From: Hyphomicrobiales bacterium
GTDB lineage: Bacteria; Pseudomonadota; Alphaproteobacteria; Rhizobiales; Beijerinckiaceae
Direction of reading: 5' to 3'
NCBI GenBank assembly: GCA_900299065.1
Contig: OMIJ01000057.1
Location: 1-6,629 of the forward strand
DNA length: 6,629 bases
The position numbers and the translations under genes are program-made. Under the pieces are notes generated by a model. It did no database searches. It saw nothing but the letters and a program-made list of their open reading frames with translations, and was not told the origin of the DNA. This document shows, one piece after another, positions 5,479-6,629 of the stretch (its first letter is position 1; each line of letters opens with the position of its first letter).

Positions 5479-6629
5479 ATGCTGGCCTCTGGCCGTCCCC
5501 ACTTCAGCCAATTTATGTCTGCGCCGTTCGGCATTTTGTTCGAGCGCATGGCGCGGCATATTGACTTGCAAAGCGAGGATGCATTCCCCGCCACCATTTT
5601 GCTGCAAACTCTGATTGTCGAAAATATCTTCCTCTTTGGTTTTCTGATTTTCTATTACTGGTTTGGCGATTTGCTGGTTCTGCCTTTCGGCAAAGGCCTG
5701 TTTGGTGCTTTGGTCAGCATTTTATTCACGCTGTTGCTCTACAGCGTTTGGGTTTTGACCTCGGGGCGTTATCGTCTGGCGCGCGCCATTACTTTGACAT
5801 CAGCCAGTCTGGCCATCTTGTTTTCGATTGCCATGACCGGCGGCTTTCCGTCGTCTGTTGCCTCGCCAACATTGATCATCCCCACAGCTTTGACTTATTG
5901 CCTGTGTGGCGGCAAAGCGGGCGGACGCATGGCCGCGGGCCTGTTTACTCTGGCGCTGGCGCAATGGCTTTTTTCCGAATGGACAGGTTGGCAATTACCT
6001 AATTACTCCTTGCCGGAAAAGCACAATCTCAATCAGGTGATCGTCCTCACCGCCACATTCCTGATCGTGATACTGTCTTTCTTTGTCTATGATCGCGCCA
6101 ATCTTCTGCTGCGGCGGCAACGCGATCAGGAGCGGGAGCAATTGGCTGAATTGGTCAATATTGATCAGCTCACAGGCCTCTCCAATGCCCGCTATATGCA
6201 GCAGAGATTGCAACAGGCCACAGCGCGTATCGATCGCCATGGTGGGCAATTGGCTTTGCTCTATCTCGATTTTAATGGATTTAAGAAAATCAACGATGAT
6301 CACGGCCATCGTCTGGGCGATGTTTTATTAGCACGTATGGCAGAGCGCATGCGCGAAGCCCTGCGGGTTGAAGATGTGGTTGCGCGATTGGGCGGCGATG
6401 AATTTGCCGTGCTGATTGATGATTTTGAGCATCAGCAGGATGTCGATGATCTCATTGCACGTCTGCAGATCAGAATTCGCGAGCCGATTGAGATAGAGAG
6501 TAAATTATTTTCTCTGACCGTCAGCATTGGCAGTGTGGCCTATCCACGCGATGTTACACAAAAGCATATGATTATTGAATTGGCAGATCGCGCTATGTAT
6601 CGCGCCAAGCGCATGAAGCATGATCATCA
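5479..6629 (+). CDS. Membrane-bound GGDEF diguanylate cyclase (3' end cut by window)
   Basis: From the ATG at 5479 the frame is open for 383 residues to the right edge; the GGDEF domain is nearly complete, so only a short tail may be missing. Residues about 40-205 form five or six hydrophobic helices (about 40-62, 73-94, 103-120, 130-143, 152-166, 187-205), a membrane sensor region of no named type that I can assign with confidence. A short charged coiled linker (206-226, RRQRDQEREQ) leads to the GGDEF domain: DQLTGLSNARY (229-239), DFNGFKKINDDHGH (264-277, with metal-binding Asp264 and guanine-binding Asn272), the product-inhibition motif RVED (296-299) exactly five residues before GGDEF (305-309), then SIGSVAYP (349-356) and ADRAMYRAKRM (369-379). 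It should convert two GTP to c-di-GMP at the inner membrane with feedback inhibition. No EAL domain precedes or overlaps it in the visible part. It diverges from ruvB and is probably regulated separately. Its input signal is unknown. Confidence 0.93.
   Translation, partial: MLASGRPHFSQFMSAPFGILFERMARHIDLQSEDAFPATILLQTLIVENIFLFGFLIFYYWFGDLLVLPFGKGLFGALVSILFTLLLYSVWVLTSGRYRLARAITLTSASLAILFSIAMTGGFPSSVASPTLIIPTALTYCLCGGKAGGRMAAGLFTLALAQWLFSEWTGWQLPNYSLPEKHNLNQVIVLTATFLIVILSFFVYDRANLLLRRQRDQEREQLAELVNIDQLTGLSNARYMQQRLQQATARIDRHGGQLALLYLDFNGFKKINDDHGHRLGDVLLARMAERMREALRVEDVVARLGGDEFAVLIDDFEHQQDVDDLIARLQIRIREPIEIESKLFSLTVSIGSVAYPRDVTQKHMIIELADRAMYRAKRMKHDH

Noticed and set aside
5995..6309. 104-codon minus-strand reading frame opposite the GGDEF gene
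   Set aside because: The plus strand encodes an intact membrane and GGDEF domain through this segment; the minus-strand product has no recognisable features.

Overview
The window carries a stretch of core chromosome from an alphaproteobacterium, most likely of the Hyphomicrobiales (Rhizobiales) type. This rests on the gene order ruvB-ybgC-tolQ-tolR-tolA-tolB, the alphaproteobacterial look of RuvB (ISP...LRP...FIEAAKAR, GEGPAARSVKIDLAKFTLVGATTR) and the TolA C-terminal domain ending YYDEWKD...FNPEDM. The genus cannot be fixed from sequence alone. No rRNA, tRNA, CRISPR array, insertion sequence or phage gene was seen.

Layout. Six genes lie on the minus strand and read right to left. They are ruvB (Holliday-junction branch-migration motor, about 5176-4151), ybgC (hotdog acyl-CoA thioesterase, 4154-3741), a 171-base gap with a candidate promoter and an inverted repeat, tolQ (3569-2835), tolR (2811-2362), tolA (2351-1254, GTG start) and tolB (1202 to beyond the left edge). 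ruvB and ybgC overlap by ATGA. The tol genes are 10 to 51 bases apart and look like one operon; pal would be expected just outside the left edge. On the plus strand, facing away from ruvB across an AT-rich intergenic region, is a membrane-bound GGDEF diguanylate cyclase (5479 to beyond the right edge).

How the genes work together. TolQ and TolR form the proton-driven inner-membrane motor and TolA spans the periplasm. TolB is the periplasmic beta-propeller that links the motor to Pal and the outer membrane, giving the envelope-constriction and Pal-recycling machine used in division. YbgC is a customary partner gene whose product acts on acyl-CoA or acyl-ACP in the cytoplasm. RuvB is a DNA-repair protein that is a common neighbour in this lineage without a known functional link. 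The cyclase is an independent signalling gene that makes c-di-GMP.

No undescribed multi-gene system is evident. The points most worth a second look are a 17-codon mini-ORF that exactly bridges tolA and tolB, a twin-arginine-like signal on TolB, an inverted repeat over the candidate tolQ promoter, and ruvB standing without ruvC and ruvA directly upstream.
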